NCBI GenBank assembly: GCA_964544055.1
Contig: CAZJAA010000009.1
Location: forward strand, 1-64,000
Source of the DNA: SIG299 sp964544055
Lineage (GTDB): Bacteria > Bacillota > Clostridia > Lachnospirales > Lachnospiraceae
Length of the DNA: 64,000 nt
Direction of reading: 5' to 3'
The position numbers and the translations under genes are program-made. Under the pieces are notes generated by a model. It made no database searches. It was not told the origin of the DNA and saw only the letters and a program-made list of their open reading frames with translations. Shown in pieces: positions 24,491 through 33,423 of this stretch (the first letter of the stretch is position 1; every line of letters starts with the position of its first letter).

Positions 24491-25867
24491 ATGAAACTTT
24501 GGGGCGGACGTTTTACCAAAGAAACCAACCAGCTTGTACATAACTTTAACGCATCCCTTTCCTTTGACCAGAAATTTTACAAGCAGGACATCAACGGAAG
24601 TATCGCTCATGTCACCATGCTTGCCAAACAGGGCATTTTAACAGAAGCCGAAAAAGAAACCATTATTGCCGGATTAAATGGCATTGCTGCCGATATTGAT
24701 GCCGGAACACTAAAATTCGATGAATCGCAGGAAGATATACACAGCTTTGTGGAAGCTGTCCTGATTGAACGTATTGGTACCGTAGGCAAAAAGCTGCATA
24801 CTGGTCGCAGCCGCAACGATCAGGTTGCCCTGGATATGCGCCTTTATACAAGAGACGAAATTGATGAGCTAGACAAGCTTCTTTATGAGCTTTTAAAAAC
24901 CATCTACCGCATCATGGAAGAAAATCTTACCACCTATATGCCAGGCTTTACGCATTTGCAGAAAGCACAGCCGGTTACGCTGGCACACCATTTTGGTGCA
25001 TACTTTGAAATGTTTCTGCGCGACCGTGACCGTTTAAAGGACATCCGGAAGCGTATGAATTACTGTCCGCTTGGTGCCGGTGCCCTTGCCGGAACCACCT
25101 ATCCGTTAGACAGAAACTGCACCGCAGAATTACTTGGTTTTGATGGTCCAACCAGAAACAGTATGGACTCTGTTTCCGATCGTGACTACCTGTTAGAAAC
25201 CTTAAGTGCCCTTTCTATCTGCATGATGCACTTGAGCCGCTTTTGCGAAGAAATCATTCTTTGGAACTCCAATGAATACCGCTTTGTGGAAATTGATGAC
25301 AGCTACTCCACCGGAAGCTCCATTATGCCGCAAAAGAAAAACCCGGACATTGCCGAGCTTGTTCGTGGTAAGTCCGGTCGCGTTTACGGTGCATTAACTA
25401 GCCTGCTCACTACTATGAAAGGAATTCCTCTTGCCTACAATAAAGACATGCAGGAAGACAAGGAAATGAGCTTTGATGCCATTGACACAGTAAAAGGCTG
25501 CCTTGCACTGTTTACCGGCATGATTTCCACCATGAAGTTTAATACAAAAACAATGGAAGAAAGTGCCAAAAACGGCTTTACCAATGCTACCGATGCTGCC
25601 GATTATCTGGTAAATCACGGAGTTCCGTTCCGCGATGCCCACGGTATTATCGGTCAGCTTGTACTGCTTTGCATTGAAAAAGAAATTTCACTGGATGAGC
25701 TTCCTCTGGAAGATTATAAAAAGGTTTCTCCGGTCTTTGAAGAAGATATTTATGAAGCCATCCGTATGCAGACCTGTGTGGAACGCAGAAATACCATTGG
25801 TGCACCGGGACTTAGCGCAATGCAGGAGGTACTGGCTGTATACAAAGCCTATCTAAACCAGCAGTAA
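24491..25867 (+). CDS. argH: Argininosuccinate lyase
   Basis: Cleaves argininosuccinate to arginine and fumarate, last step of arginine synthesis, 458 aa. Fumarase/aspartase superfamily signatures are the N-terminal MKLWGGRFTKETN, then VHSFVEAVL-like IHSFVEAVL, HTGRSRNDQVALD, FTHLQKAQPVTLAHH, and the catalytic loop GSSIMPQKKNPDIAE. Length is typical. ACGGAGG lies 12 bases before the ATG. It is one of only three clear plus-strand genes and stands alone, without argG or other arg genes; a hairpin terminator follows. Confidence 0.98.
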   Translation: MKLWGGRFTKETNQLVHNFNASLSFDQKFYKQDINGSIAHVTMLAKQGILTEAEKETIIAGLNGIAADIDAGTLKFDESQEDIHSFVEAVLIERIGTVGKKLHTGRSRNDQVALDMRLYTRDEIDELDKLLYELLKTIYRIMEENLTTYMPGFTHLQKAQPVTLAHHFGAYFEMFLRDRDRLKDIRKRMNYCPLGAGALAGTTYPLDRNCTAELLGFDGPTRNSMDSVSDRDYLLETLSALSICMMHLSRFCEEIILWNSNEYRFVEIDDSYSTGSSIMPQKKNPDIAELVRGKSGRVYGALTSLLTTMKGIPLAYNKDMQEDKEMSFDAIDTVKGCLALFTGMISTMKFNTKTMEESAKNGFTNATDAADYLVNHGVPFRDAHGIIGQLVLLCIEKEISLDELPLEDYKKVSPVFEEDIYEAIRMQTCVERRNTIGAPGLSAMQEVLAVYKAYLNQQ

Positions 25868-25986
25868 ACCGTTCTGCCTGATGTGAAACTGTTCTGTAAC
25901 ACCTTCGTGTGTCTTTTCGTGCAAGTGTGTATCCAAAGCGAAGCGTTTTTCTGTAATAGAAAATCGCAATTTCCTATTACAAAAGC

Positions 25987-26027
25987 AATAAGCGATACCC
26001 GGCCAGCAACACCGGATATCGCTTATT
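25987..26027. terminator. Hairpin terminator between argH and the convergent cassette
   Basis: AATAAGCGAT (25987-25996) pairs with ATCGCTTATT (26018-26027), and the stem continues imperfectly through a CCGG/CCGG inner part. It is followed on the plus strand by TTCATTTTC. It lies about 120 bases after argH. A weaker hairpin, GTAATAG/CTATTAC, lies just before it (25954-25980). It may serve both converging transcripts. Confidence 0.65.
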
Positions 26028-26124
26028 TCATTTTCTGGGAAAGACTATGTTATTTGCATCTTGCAAAGCAAAGGCTAATCACAGAACAATACTTTCTTGG
26101 CGTGAAAAACCTTTTTCTCTGCCG

Positions 26125-27225
26125 TCATACCTTACGCATCAGCTTTTTAGCGACGCAGGCAGATTTATCCACAAAACGGACATCTGTACCAAAACGGATT
26201 TCAATACGTTTTACATCAGAATTGTCAAAAACAACTCCCTTACCAAAATATTCATGATATACAAGGTCACCCGGACTTAAATTTTCAATTTCTTCCCGCA
26301 GAAGTTCTTTTTCTTTCAGGCTTTCCGAAAGTTGCTTTAATTCATCCTCTTTTTTCTTTTCCTCACTTGGATCATAAAAGCGTGACTTTTCCATGATTTC
26401 CTCATTCATCATGCGTGCATGCTCTTTGCGTGCTAAAATAGCCGCATCCGATTCATAGCCCTTGGTCTGTTTACGCAAAGTAGTTTCTCTGGTTTCTTCC
26501 GCTACCTCTGGTTTACGGTTCATGACATGGATTGGATTTCCGTCGGAAGCTTCCGAACCTTTCTTAATCTGGATATTCTTCAGATTATCAATTTTCTCGG
26601 ATGTTTCTGTTTTGGCAGCTTCCCGCTTTTTTAACATAATCACAAAGTAAACTACAGCTGCTGCCAGAAGGAGGAGTACCACCAGGCCAATTCCCTTTGC
26701 GATGGAAAAGCTGCCTTTTTCCACCGGCTCAGGTGCCGAGGTTGGCATTGCAATCGGCGTTGGCGTTGGTTCCGGCGTTGGCGTTGGCTCTGGCGTCGGT
26801 GTTGGTTCCGGTGTCGGTGTTGCAATCGGTGTTGGCGTTGCCAGAGGCATAGCACGCTCCTCGGAAATATCCACATAAATTCCGCGAACATAACCATGAT
26901 ATTCCACACCATCTTCCATCCAACGTACTTCATACCAGTCATAGCCGCTTGTGGATTGACCAACGGCAAATACTGCCACTTTATCTCCGCTATGCAGCAC
27001 AACCAGCTTTCCGTTTACCTTCACCTGATCATAACCGCCGCCAAAACCGGTACGCACGTTTAGTTCTGAAACATTTACTACACCGATTTTAGGTTCAGCC
27101 ATTGCTGTTTCATCGGTTATCTGATAGGTTGGCTCTGTTTCAGCATACACCTTCATCCATGGAGCTGCTGTTAACAAACATACGCCCATTCCTAACGCTG
27201 CAAGCCACTTACGTATCTTTCCCAT
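26125..27225 (-). CDS. Membrane protein: signal sequence, SH3b, P/T/E linker, TM, tudor-like tail
   Basis: 366 aa. An N-terminal signal sequence (~1-28) is followed by a bacterial SH3 domain at about 47-118 (GVVNVSELNVRTGFGGGYD, DWYEVRW, GYVRGIYVD). Next come a (PTPE)n-type linker at 129-166, one transmembrane helix at 177-198 and a charged, coiled-coil-like cytoplasmic stretch at 200-312. The C-terminal domain at 316-362 starts LSPGDLVYHEYFGKGVVF and resembles the tudor-like domain at the end of UvrD/PcrA helicases, which contacts RNA polymerase or nucleic acid. The joining of a wall-facing SH3b to a cytoplasmic tudor-like domain is unusual. It is last in a likely operon with two ATPases (17 bases from the nearest). 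ATG preceded by AAGGAGG. Confidence 0.85.
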   Translation of the reverse strand: MGKIRKWLAALGMGVCLLTAAPWMKVYAETEPTYQITDETAMAEPKIGVVNVSELNVRTGFGGGYDQVKVNGKLVVLHSGDKVAVFAVGQSTSGYDWYEVRWMEDGVEYHGYVRGIYVDISEERAMPLATPTPIATPTPEPTPTPEPTPTPEPTPTPIAMPTSAPEPVEKGSFSIAKGIGLVVLLLLAAAVVYFVIMLKKREAAKTETSEKIDNLKNIQIKKGSEASDGNPIHVMNRKPEVAEETRETTLRKQTKGYESDAAILARKEHARMMNEEIMEKSRFYDPSEEKKKEDELKQLSESLKEKELLREEIENLSPGDLVYHEYFGKGVVFDNSDVKRIEIRFGTDVRFVDKSACVAKKLMRKV

Positions 27226-27242
27226 ACACCTGTTCCTCCTTT

Positions 27243-28547
27243 TTATTTCTGCTGACCAAGCAGATATGTAATAAACTGCTGTGCGGTTCTGCCTGATTTT
27301 CCACCATGGGAAATTTCCCAGGCATTTGCTTTCAGCAGCAATTCTTCCTCCGTTAAACCAATTTCCGGATGTTTTCCGGCAAGTCCTTTTATAATTTCAA
27401 AGAACTCCTTCTGATTTGGTGACATAAAACCAATGCTGATACCAAATCTTGCCACTAAAGACAGCTTTTCCTGCATGGTATCCGAACGATGCAGCTCATC
27501 CTTGGAAACATCCGAACGATCCGACCACGTTTCGCGGATTAAATGTCTGCGGTTGGATGTTGCATAAATCAGAACATTATCCGGTTTAATTTCCAGCCCG
27601 CCCTCAATTACTGCCTTTAAATACTTATACTCAATTTCAAACTCCTCGAAGGATAAATCATCCATGTAAATGATAAACTTATAATTGCGGTTTTTGATAC
27701 TGGAAATAAGACCTGCCAGCTCTGAAAACTGATGCTTATAAATTTCTATCATTCGAAGACCATCTTTATAATATTCATTTAAAATTGCTTTTATGCTTGT
27801 TGACTTTCCGGTACCGGCATCGCCATACAGCAGCACATTATTTGCCTTTTTTCCTTCTACGAATGCCCTCGTATTATCTACCAGCTTCTGTTTCTGGGAT
27901 TCGTAACCAATCAGGTCATCCAAAGAAACCTCTTCCGTATTGGTAATCGGAACCAGCACCTGCCTGCCATTCAGCTCCTGCAATCGAAAGGCTTTATTCA
28001 AGCCGAACTGCCCTACTCCATAATCCTTATAAAAAGCAGTTACCACATTAAAAATTTCTTCTTTGTCTGCCGCATTTGCAATCTGTCTGCTTAATACTTT
28101 TACTTTGTCACTGACACTTTTGTTGTAATATTTTTCTGCTTTTTCCACCGAATGATAACTGGTAATCACAGAAAAGCAGTCAATTTCCAGTTCTTTTTCC
28201 AAGGGTGAAAAATCATAATGGAACAGCTGACGGAAAATTTCAAAATCTGCTTTTGCAAAGGTGTTTACACTGCCTTCTGCTGCTCCTTTTTTCTCGCATA
28301 CCAGCCCAAACGGAGTTTCTGTCATGGCTAACAAATATGCCAGATAATTCTGCCAGAGATTACCATCAAAGCCGTACCTGGTTGCCACATCCAGAATACG
28401 GTTTACCTGTTCGTAAAGACGGTTTATAACATCTTCTTTCTCTGCTTTCTGTTTCTGCCACTGTTCAATAACCTCCGCAAGCTGAAACAGTATGCTGTCT
28501 TTTTCTATCGTGCGATAAATTACCAGTTTTGATAAATAACGATACAT
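27243..28547 (-). CDS. DUF815-family AAA+ ATPase
   Basis: 434 aa. A helical N-terminal region of about 185 residues precedes an AAA+ domain with Walker A LLYGDAGTGKSTSIKAIL, Walker B FIIYMDDLSFEEFE, a sensor-1-like LIYATSNRRHLIRETWSDR, and the C-terminal lid. This is the DUF815/COG2607 group of predicted ATPases, whose function is not established. I used ATG 28547, with AGAGGA upstream, over a 14-codon extension. It lies between a second ATPase gene (22 bases upstream) and the SH3b/tudor membrane protein (17 bases downstream), so the three are probably made together. Confidence 0.9.
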   Translation of the reverse strand: MYRYLSKLVIYRTIEKDSILFQLAEVIEQWQKQKAEKEDVINRLYEQVNRILDVATRYGFDGNLWQNYLAYLLAMTETPFGLVCEKKGAAEGSVNTFAKADFEIFRQLFHYDFSPLEKELEIDCFSVITSYHSVEKAEKYYNKSVSDKVKVLSRQIANAADKEEIFNVVTAFYKDYGVGQFGLNKAFRLQELNGRQVLVPITNTEEVSLDDLIGYESQKQKLVDNTRAFVEGKKANNVLLYGDAGTGKSTSIKAILNEYYKDGLRMIEIYKHQFSELAGLISSIKNRNYKFIIYMDDLSFEEFEIEYKYLKAVIEGGLEIKPDNVLIYATSNRRHLIRETWSDRSDVSKDELHRSDTMQEKLSLVARFGISIGFMSPNQKEFFEIIKGLAGKHPEIGLTEEELLLKANAWEISHGGKSGRTAQQFITYLLGQQK

Positions 28548-28569
28548 GGTTCTTCCTCTTTTCCTGTCA

Positions 28570-29952
28570 TTACAAATCTTCCAAGCCAACCAGCACTACC
28601 CGGCACCCGTTCTGACCACTGTCAGCTGTTTTCTGTCGCAGTTCCTCTGTAAATCCGGCTCTGGAAAAAAGATACAGCTCCTGTGGATTTAACATAGCCA
28701 TTGCAAGCAGCTCCTTATACCCTGAAAAATCCTTTACCGACATTTTACGACTGTCAAAACGGCAGAAGCCGGCTAATGCTTCTTTTTTTGAATTTCCGGC
28801 TGCAATATCAATTTTCCCTGCTTTTCCGTACCACGCTCCCCAGGTTTCGTAAGAGCCTTTCAGCTTTCCATACTGTGCCATCAGGCGTAGATACTCCCCG
28901 CATACCTCTGCAAAGCATTCCTGCATATATACAAGAAAATCTCCGGAAACTTCCGTTTCGTATACGTTTTCTCCTTTTCCGCCCAAAATGTCAGAAAGGT
29001 TCGGAAATACATAACGATACCAGAAACGAAGATAGTTATCCTTAATGCGGTACAGCCCCTTTTGTACATTTCCATGTACCAAACCGGCACATTCCGAAGC
29101 ATCAAAGGAAAATACCTTTTCCACTACATCCAGTTCAATCAGATTTTTTATATAAACACTAATTTTAGCACGGGAAAATCCGGTTCTTATATAAATGTCA
29201 TTTAATTTATTTCTGCCGGATGCCAAAGAGGCTAAAATAGCACTATAGGCCCCAAGCTCCCGCAGCTCTTTCTTTAAAAAGGCTTCTGCCTCAAACAAAA
29301 GCGGTGCATCTTTTTTCAAAAACAAACGGAGAATGTTTTCTTTTACGCTGCTTTTTTCATTCCAGTAATTTAAGTACTCCGGCACACCTCCAAGAATTGC
29401 ATTGGCATAAATCGTTTTTTCCACCGACATATCTGGAAAACGTTTTACCAGCTCCAGAAACGAAAACTCTTTCAGCTTAATTGTACCATAAATTGCCCTT
29501 GCTGCTGTTTTCAAATCCTCCACCATGGAATTTTCCACCCAGTTCACAGAGGAACTCAGCAGCAGAAACATGCACTTTTCCTCTCTTAAAAGCTTTAAAA
29601 ATGCTGTGCAGAAGTTTTCGGAGGTTTTTAAAAGAAAGTGAAACTCATCAATAATAAGCAGCGTCTTTCCTATTTTTCCGCCTTTGTTTTTCACAACCTG
29701 ACTAAGGCACTCGGCAAAATCCGGTACGACTTCACCTGCTTCCATGCCGGCATCCCGGGCAATGCAAAAGCACTGTTCTCGCTCAGATACTTCCCTTGCA
29801 GCATAATAAAATACCGATTTACCTTTGGCAAAAAGAGCAGCCAGTTCTGTTTTTCCAATTCCATGCCGGCCATATAAAACAACTGCCGAGCTTTGTTCCA
29901 GACGATAAGCATCTTCTAATTGTTTTAACTCCTGTGCACGTCCAACAAACAT
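28570..29952 (-). CDS. STAND-type ATPase with DUF234-like C-terminal domain
   Basis: 460 aa. Residues 1-~215 are an archaeal-type AAA/STAND ATPase: the start MFVGRAQELKQLEDAY, Walker A LYGRHGIGKTELAALF, Walker B TLLIIDEFHFLL and ILGGVPEYLNYWN. A winged-helix segment follows at about 230-290. The C-terminal part resembles DUF234, which in relatives is a PD-(D/E)xK-nuclease-like fold, through GKIDIAAGNSKKEALAGFCRF. The usual E-C-K of the active site reads F-C-R here, so nuclease activity is doubtful. Many such proteins occur in archaea and Clostridia without known role. The ATG has TAGGAGGAG upstream; argS precedes it by 18 bases. Confidence 0.88.
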   Translation of the reverse strand: MFVGRAQELKQLEDAYRLEQSSAVVLYGRHGIGKTELAALFAKGKSVFYYAAREVSEREQCFCIARDAGMEAGEVVPDFAECLSQVVKNKGGKIGKTLLIIDEFHFLLKTSENFCTAFLKLLREEKCMFLLLSSSVNWVENSMVEDLKTAARAIYGTIKLKEFSFLELVKRFPDMSVEKTIYANAILGGVPEYLNYWNEKSSVKENILRLFLKKDAPLLFEAEAFLKKELRELGAYSAILASLASGRNKLNDIYIRTGFSRAKISVYIKNLIELDVVEKVFSFDASECAGLVHGNVQKGLYRIKDNYLRFWYRYVFPNLSDILGGKGENVYETEVSGDFLVYMQECFAEVCGEYLRLMAQYGKLKGSYETWGAWYGKAGKIDIAAGNSKKEALAGFCRFDSRKMSVKDFSGYKELLAMAMLNPQELYLFSRAGFTEELRQKTADSGQNGCRVVLVGLEDL

Positions 29953-29970
29953 TTGCTCCTCCTACCAATT

Positions 29971-31758
29971 TTACATACGTTCCGGTGCTTCAAAGCCAAG
30001 CAGATCAATGCAGGTTTCCAGTAAATGCAGCACTAGCGTAATCAGTGCAATCCATTCTCCCTGCTTTTGCGCATCTTTTTCGCCCATAATCCGGTTGCCA
30101 TGATAAAAGCTGTTAAATGCATTTGCCAGTTCGTAAATATACTGACAAAGCTTGTGCGGTGCCAGCTCCTCATAGGTTTTAGCCACGACATCATTAAACC
30201 TTGCCGCAGTTAGCATGAGGTTGATTTCTTCTTCCCCATAGGCTCTTGTTTCTGCCTCGCCGCCATAAGGATGGGCGATCTTTTTCTCCGGCGTACCTTT
30301 TGTTTCTGCATATTTTTCCAGAATTGACTTAATACGCACCATCGTATAAAGAATATATGGACCGGTATTTCCTTCAAAGGAAGTAAAACGGTCAATATCA
30401 AATATATAATCCTTCGCAATCTGGTTTGATAAATCCGCATATTTCAAGGCTGCCAGACCTACCGTTTTTGCAATAGCACGGGCTTCTTCCTCCGGCATTT
30501 CACGACCGGACATTACTTTTTTATACACTTCTTCGTTGACATTAGAAATTAACGTTTCCAGACGCATGACACCGCCGTCACGGGTTTTGAACGGCTTGCC
30601 GTCCTTTCCATTTACCGTACCAAAGCCAAGGAACAGCAGCTCCTTCTCTTGTGAAACCAGACCACATTTTTTTGCTGCACGGAACACCTGAATGAAGTGT
30701 AACTCCTGACGCTTATCTACCACATATGCGATACAGTCCGGATGATACTCTTCCTCCCGCTGGATAATGGTTGCGAGGTCGGTTGTTTCGTAAAGGGAGG
30801 CACCATCTGATTTTCTTACGATACATGGCGGAAGCTCCTTGGTATCGGTTTCTTCTGCAATATCCACTACCAGAGCACCCATGCTCTCTCTTGCATAACC
30901 CTGCTCTACCATGTTATTTATCATATCCGGAATAAACTTCTGCGCATCACTTTCTCCCAGCCATAAATCAAAGGATACGTTAAGGTTATCGTAATTTTTC
31001 TTTAAATCGGCAGCAGAAACAGCTAAAATATGCTTCCACAGTGCAATATATGGCGCATAGCCCTCCTGCAGCTTTGCAGTTGCGGTCTGTGCACGCTCTT
31101 TAAACACAGCATCCACCTTGGACTTTCCACTGGCACATGGATAAATTTCCTCCAGTTCACTGATGGTAAACGGTGCTTCTTCCGGATATTCTCCGGTATA
31201 GGCTTCATTAAAATAGCAAAGCTCCGGTTTGCGTTCTCTCAATTCCTCGATGACAAGTCCCATCGGCAGGCCCCAATCACCAAGATGCACATCACCAATG
31301 ACTTCATTGCCGGCATATTTACAGATTCTCTTGACGCTTTCTCCGATGACTGCCGGACGCAGATGACCGATGTGCAATGGCTTAGCCACGTTTGCACCGC
31401 CATAATCTAACACAACCCTTTTTCCTTTTGCCTGTTCCTCATAACCAAATTTTTCTGCAGAAATCATGTCCTGTAAATAAAGCGTCAGGTAATATGGACA
31501 TACTTTCATATTGATAAAGCCGGGAGCAATTGCCGTTACTTCTGCAAACAGCTTTTTGTCAAGTGCTGCCACAACCTCCTGAGCAATCAGAATTGGTGCC
31601 TTTTTATATTCCTTTGCCGCAGCCATGGCACCGTTACACTGGTACTGGCATAAATCCGGACGATTGGACACGGTTGCCTGTCCATATTTTTCGTCATATC
31701 CACAGGCTGCAAATGCCTGTTTTAACTCTTCACCAATGATGTCTATCAACGTTTTCAT
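29971..31758 (-). CDS. argS: Arginyl-tRNA synthetase
   Basis: Class I aminoacyl-tRNA synthetase for arginine, 595 aa. It has an N-terminal additional domain (~1-100), the HIGH signature in KPLHIGHLRPAVIGESV, the catalytic Rossmann fold with VGDVHLGDWGLPMG, and the DALR anticodon-binding domain at the end (QYIYELANAFNSFYHGNRI). Length is typical. The ATG is preceded by ATGGAGGG. A 12-bp hairpin lies 27 bases upstream in the leader. No T-box element is seen. Confidence 0.97.
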   Translation of the reverse strand: MKTLIDIIGEELKQAFAACGYDEKYGQATVSNRPDLCQYQCNGAMAAAKEYKKAPILIAQEVVAALDKKLFAEVTAIAPGFINMKVCPYYLTLYLQDMISAEKFGYEEQAKGKRVVLDYGGANVAKPLHIGHLRPAVIGESVKRICKYAGNEVIGDVHLGDWGLPMGLVIEELRERKPELCYFNEAYTGEYPEEAPFTISELEEIYPCASGKSKVDAVFKERAQTATAKLQEGYAPYIALWKHILAVSAADLKKNYDNLNVSFDLWLGESDAQKFIPDMINNMVEQGYARESMGALVVDIAEETDTKELPPCIVRKSDGASLYETTDLATIIQREEEYHPDCIAYVVDKRQELHFIQVFRAAKKCGLVSQEKELLFLGFGTVNGKDGKPFKTRDGGVMRLETLISNVNEEVYKKVMSGREMPEEEARAIAKTVGLAALKYADLSNQIAKDYIFDIDRFTSFEGNTGPYILYTMVRIKSILEKYAETKGTPEKKIAHPYGGEAETRAYGEEEINLMLTAARFNDVVAKTYEELAPHKLCQYIYELANAFNSFYHGNRIMGEKDAQKQGEWIALITLVLHLLETCIDLLGFEAPERM

Positions 31759-31784
31759 GACATCCCTCCATTTTTTCTTTTAAT

Positions 31785-31824
31785 GTACTCTCGGAATTTT
31801 CTGAATAAAGCATTTCGAGAGTAC
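31785..31824. repeat. 12-bp inverted repeat in the argS leader
   Basis: GTACTCTCGGAA (31785-31796) pairs with TTTCGAGAGTAC (31813-31824; one G-T) around a 16-base loop. It has no T-run on either strand, so it is more likely a regulator site or leader hairpin than a terminator. The remaining stretch 31825-31993 is AT-rich and holds nothing else I can support. Confidence 0.45.
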
Positions 31825-31993
31825 TTCTTAAATGTTATATCTTGTTTTAATCAATACACATTCTATGTTATCATACTAGTGTAGAAAAAACAATAAAAAT
31901 TTATTCTTAACTTTCCCTCGTTTTAACTTTTCCTGTGCAGGATGTATATCCTTCCGTGTGCCTTTTTGGCAAAACACTTGCTCCTGCAAATTG

Positions 31994-32035
31994 AAAAAAG
32001 TGCTCTGAAAAGTTTGTTTTCTCAGAGCACTTTTT
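31994..32035 (-). terminator. Terminator of the pspC gene (possibly bidirectional)
   Basis: Stem GTGCTCTGAAAA / TTTTC(T)CAGAGCAC, flanked by A6 and T5 runs. On the minus strand it is followed by TTTTTTCAATTT. It lies about 50 bases after pspC. The stem is a covarying variant of the tRNA-Leu terminator stem. Confidence 0.85.
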
Positions 32036-32087
32036 ACCGACTTTTTCATTGAAACCTAGGGGAAATCTACCTGTGATTCCGGATAAA

Positions 32088-32267
32088 TTAGTTTTCCGGC
32101 ATAATCACTGCAGCAATAATGTAGCAGAGAACACCAGCACCGCCTGCAAGGCTGAACAGAACCCATAATAAACGAATTAAAGTAGGATCCAAATTAAAAT
32201 ACTCGGCAATACCGCCGCATACACCACAAAGCTTCTTTTCTGTCTGGGATTTGTGCAACTTTTTCAT
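32088..32267 (-). CDS. PspC domain protein, 59 aa
   Basis: Single PspC domain: KKLCGVCGGIAEYFNLDPTLIRLLW, then a hydrophobic segment of about residues 32-56 (LWVLFSLAGGAGVLCYIIAAVIM) ending PEN. PspC-type proteins sit in the inner membrane and in some bacteria regulate phage-shock or envelope stress; small solo copies like this are common in Firmicutes. The ATG at 32267 is preceded by GAGGATAAAGAG. It is monocistronic, with its own terminator. Confidence 0.92.
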   Translation of the reverse strand: MKKLHKSQTEKKLCGVCGGIAEYFNLDPTLIRLLWVLFSLAGGAGVLCYIIAAVIMPEN

Positions 32268-32398
32268 ACTCTTTATCCTCCTCTGTCTGTAGGTATCTAA
32301 AATTATTTCGACTTTTTCTGTCTAACAACAGTTTACCTTGTTTTTCTTTAAAATGCAACCATTCCCATCAATTTTTAATCTACTTCTAACCTTTCCTG

Positions 32399-33412
32399 CT
32401 ATTTGCTTGTAATCCGGTTTACATTTTTTATCAGAACTGAAATTGTTCCATCCTCATTTGTAATAAATTCCACATGCTGCTTATTGTTGTATTCTTCCAT
32501 CGGAATGTTAATTTCAATGCCGGAATCCGTTGTCAAAAACTGCTTTTCAAATTTTTTTGTTGTTTTTTCATTTTTTACTTTGATTTCTTCCTTAGGAAGC
32601 TTATATTTTTCGAGTTTTTCCACAAACTCCTCTTTGATTTCCGGAACCTCGCCAAACAGTTCTTCTCCGATTTCCTCCGGAACCAGACTTCCCTGCTCTG
32701 CATAAGTATTGTAAATCACGCTTTTTGCTTCCATTTTCTTTTCAAAATCATCTTCAAAATACTTTTTGTTAATCTGGTCAACTGCCCTGGTTACAAGGTC
32801 CAGCTTCGTTTTCTGAGACATTTTTGCGTGGCACATAAGATAAACTTCCGAAAGATAGTTTGTTTTCACCCCATTGATTTCTACTCTTTTTTCTATCAGC
32901 TGCACCGTATTTTCCTCAAGAGAAATCATAACCGCTTCCGACAGTTTTCCTCCGCCGCCCGGCAGGGCACAGCACTGCTTCATTACGTCATTTACATTGC
33001 CGTCTGCCTCATTTAAAGAAGTAAAATGCATGTAAACTTCTTTATAATTCATTTTAAGAAATGCCAGATGCTGTGCAGATTCCAGCTGGTACGTCACAAA
33101 AAACACGTCTGCCGGAGGAATTGCCACATTAGCATTCATAATACCGTATAATAAATCCGCCAGCTTTTTCGTAGTTTCGATCATTTTATCTTCCGAAAAT
33201 TCCTGCAACAGATGATATACTTCCGACTTTTCTTCATCAAACACACAGGTTTTTAAATCATCCCCGGAAATTACTTTATAAATATGGTTTCGTAAAAAAT
33301 CATTCATATCCGGTGTCAGGTTCAAAAGCTCATCTGACAAAACCGGCATACCAACGGTAGAATCCAGAATGTGCATAATAGCACTCCGGATAATAATGTC
33401 GTCCTTTTCCAT
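32399..33412 (-). CDS. Nucleoid-associated protein, NA37/NdpA family
   Basis: 337 aa. The layout matches the 37-kDa nucleoid-associated (YejK/NdpA) family: an N-terminal IIIRSAIMHILDSTVGMPVLSD, the central VFFVTYQLESAQHLAFLKMNYKEVY, and a C-terminal region with GIEINIPMEEYNN. The family binds DNA and coats the nucleoid in proteobacteria; Firmicutes members are uncharacterised. The ATG has a weak AAGG upstream. It is followed (in transcription) by a 131-base gap and then pspC. Confidence 0.85.
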   Translation of the reverse strand: MEKDDIIIRSAIMHILDSTVGMPVLSDELLNLTPDMNDFLRNHIYKVISGDDLKTCVFDEEKSEVYHLLQEFSEDKMIETTKKLADLLYGIMNANVAIPPADVFFVTYQLESAQHLAFLKMNYKEVYMHFTSLNEADGNVNDVMKQCCALPGGGGKLSEAVMISLEENTVQLIEKRVEINGVKTNYLSEVYLMCHAKMSQKTKLDLVTRAVDQINKKYFEDDFEKKMEAKSVIYNTYAEQGSLVPEEIGEELFGEVPEIKEEFVEKLEKYKLPKEEIKVKNEKTTKKFEKQFLTTDSGIEINIPMEEYNNKQHVEFITNEDGTISVLIKNVNRITSK

Positions 33413-33423
33413 TTATAGTTTCC

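Noticed and set aside
25883..26257. Plus-strand frame after argH
   Set aside because: No ribosome site, runs across a terminator hairpin and into the antisense of the SH3b gene.
26760..26850. Tandem repeat in the SH3b gene as a mobile or CRISPR repeat
   Set aside because: It simply encodes the PTPE linker; the repeats are in-frame codon repeats.
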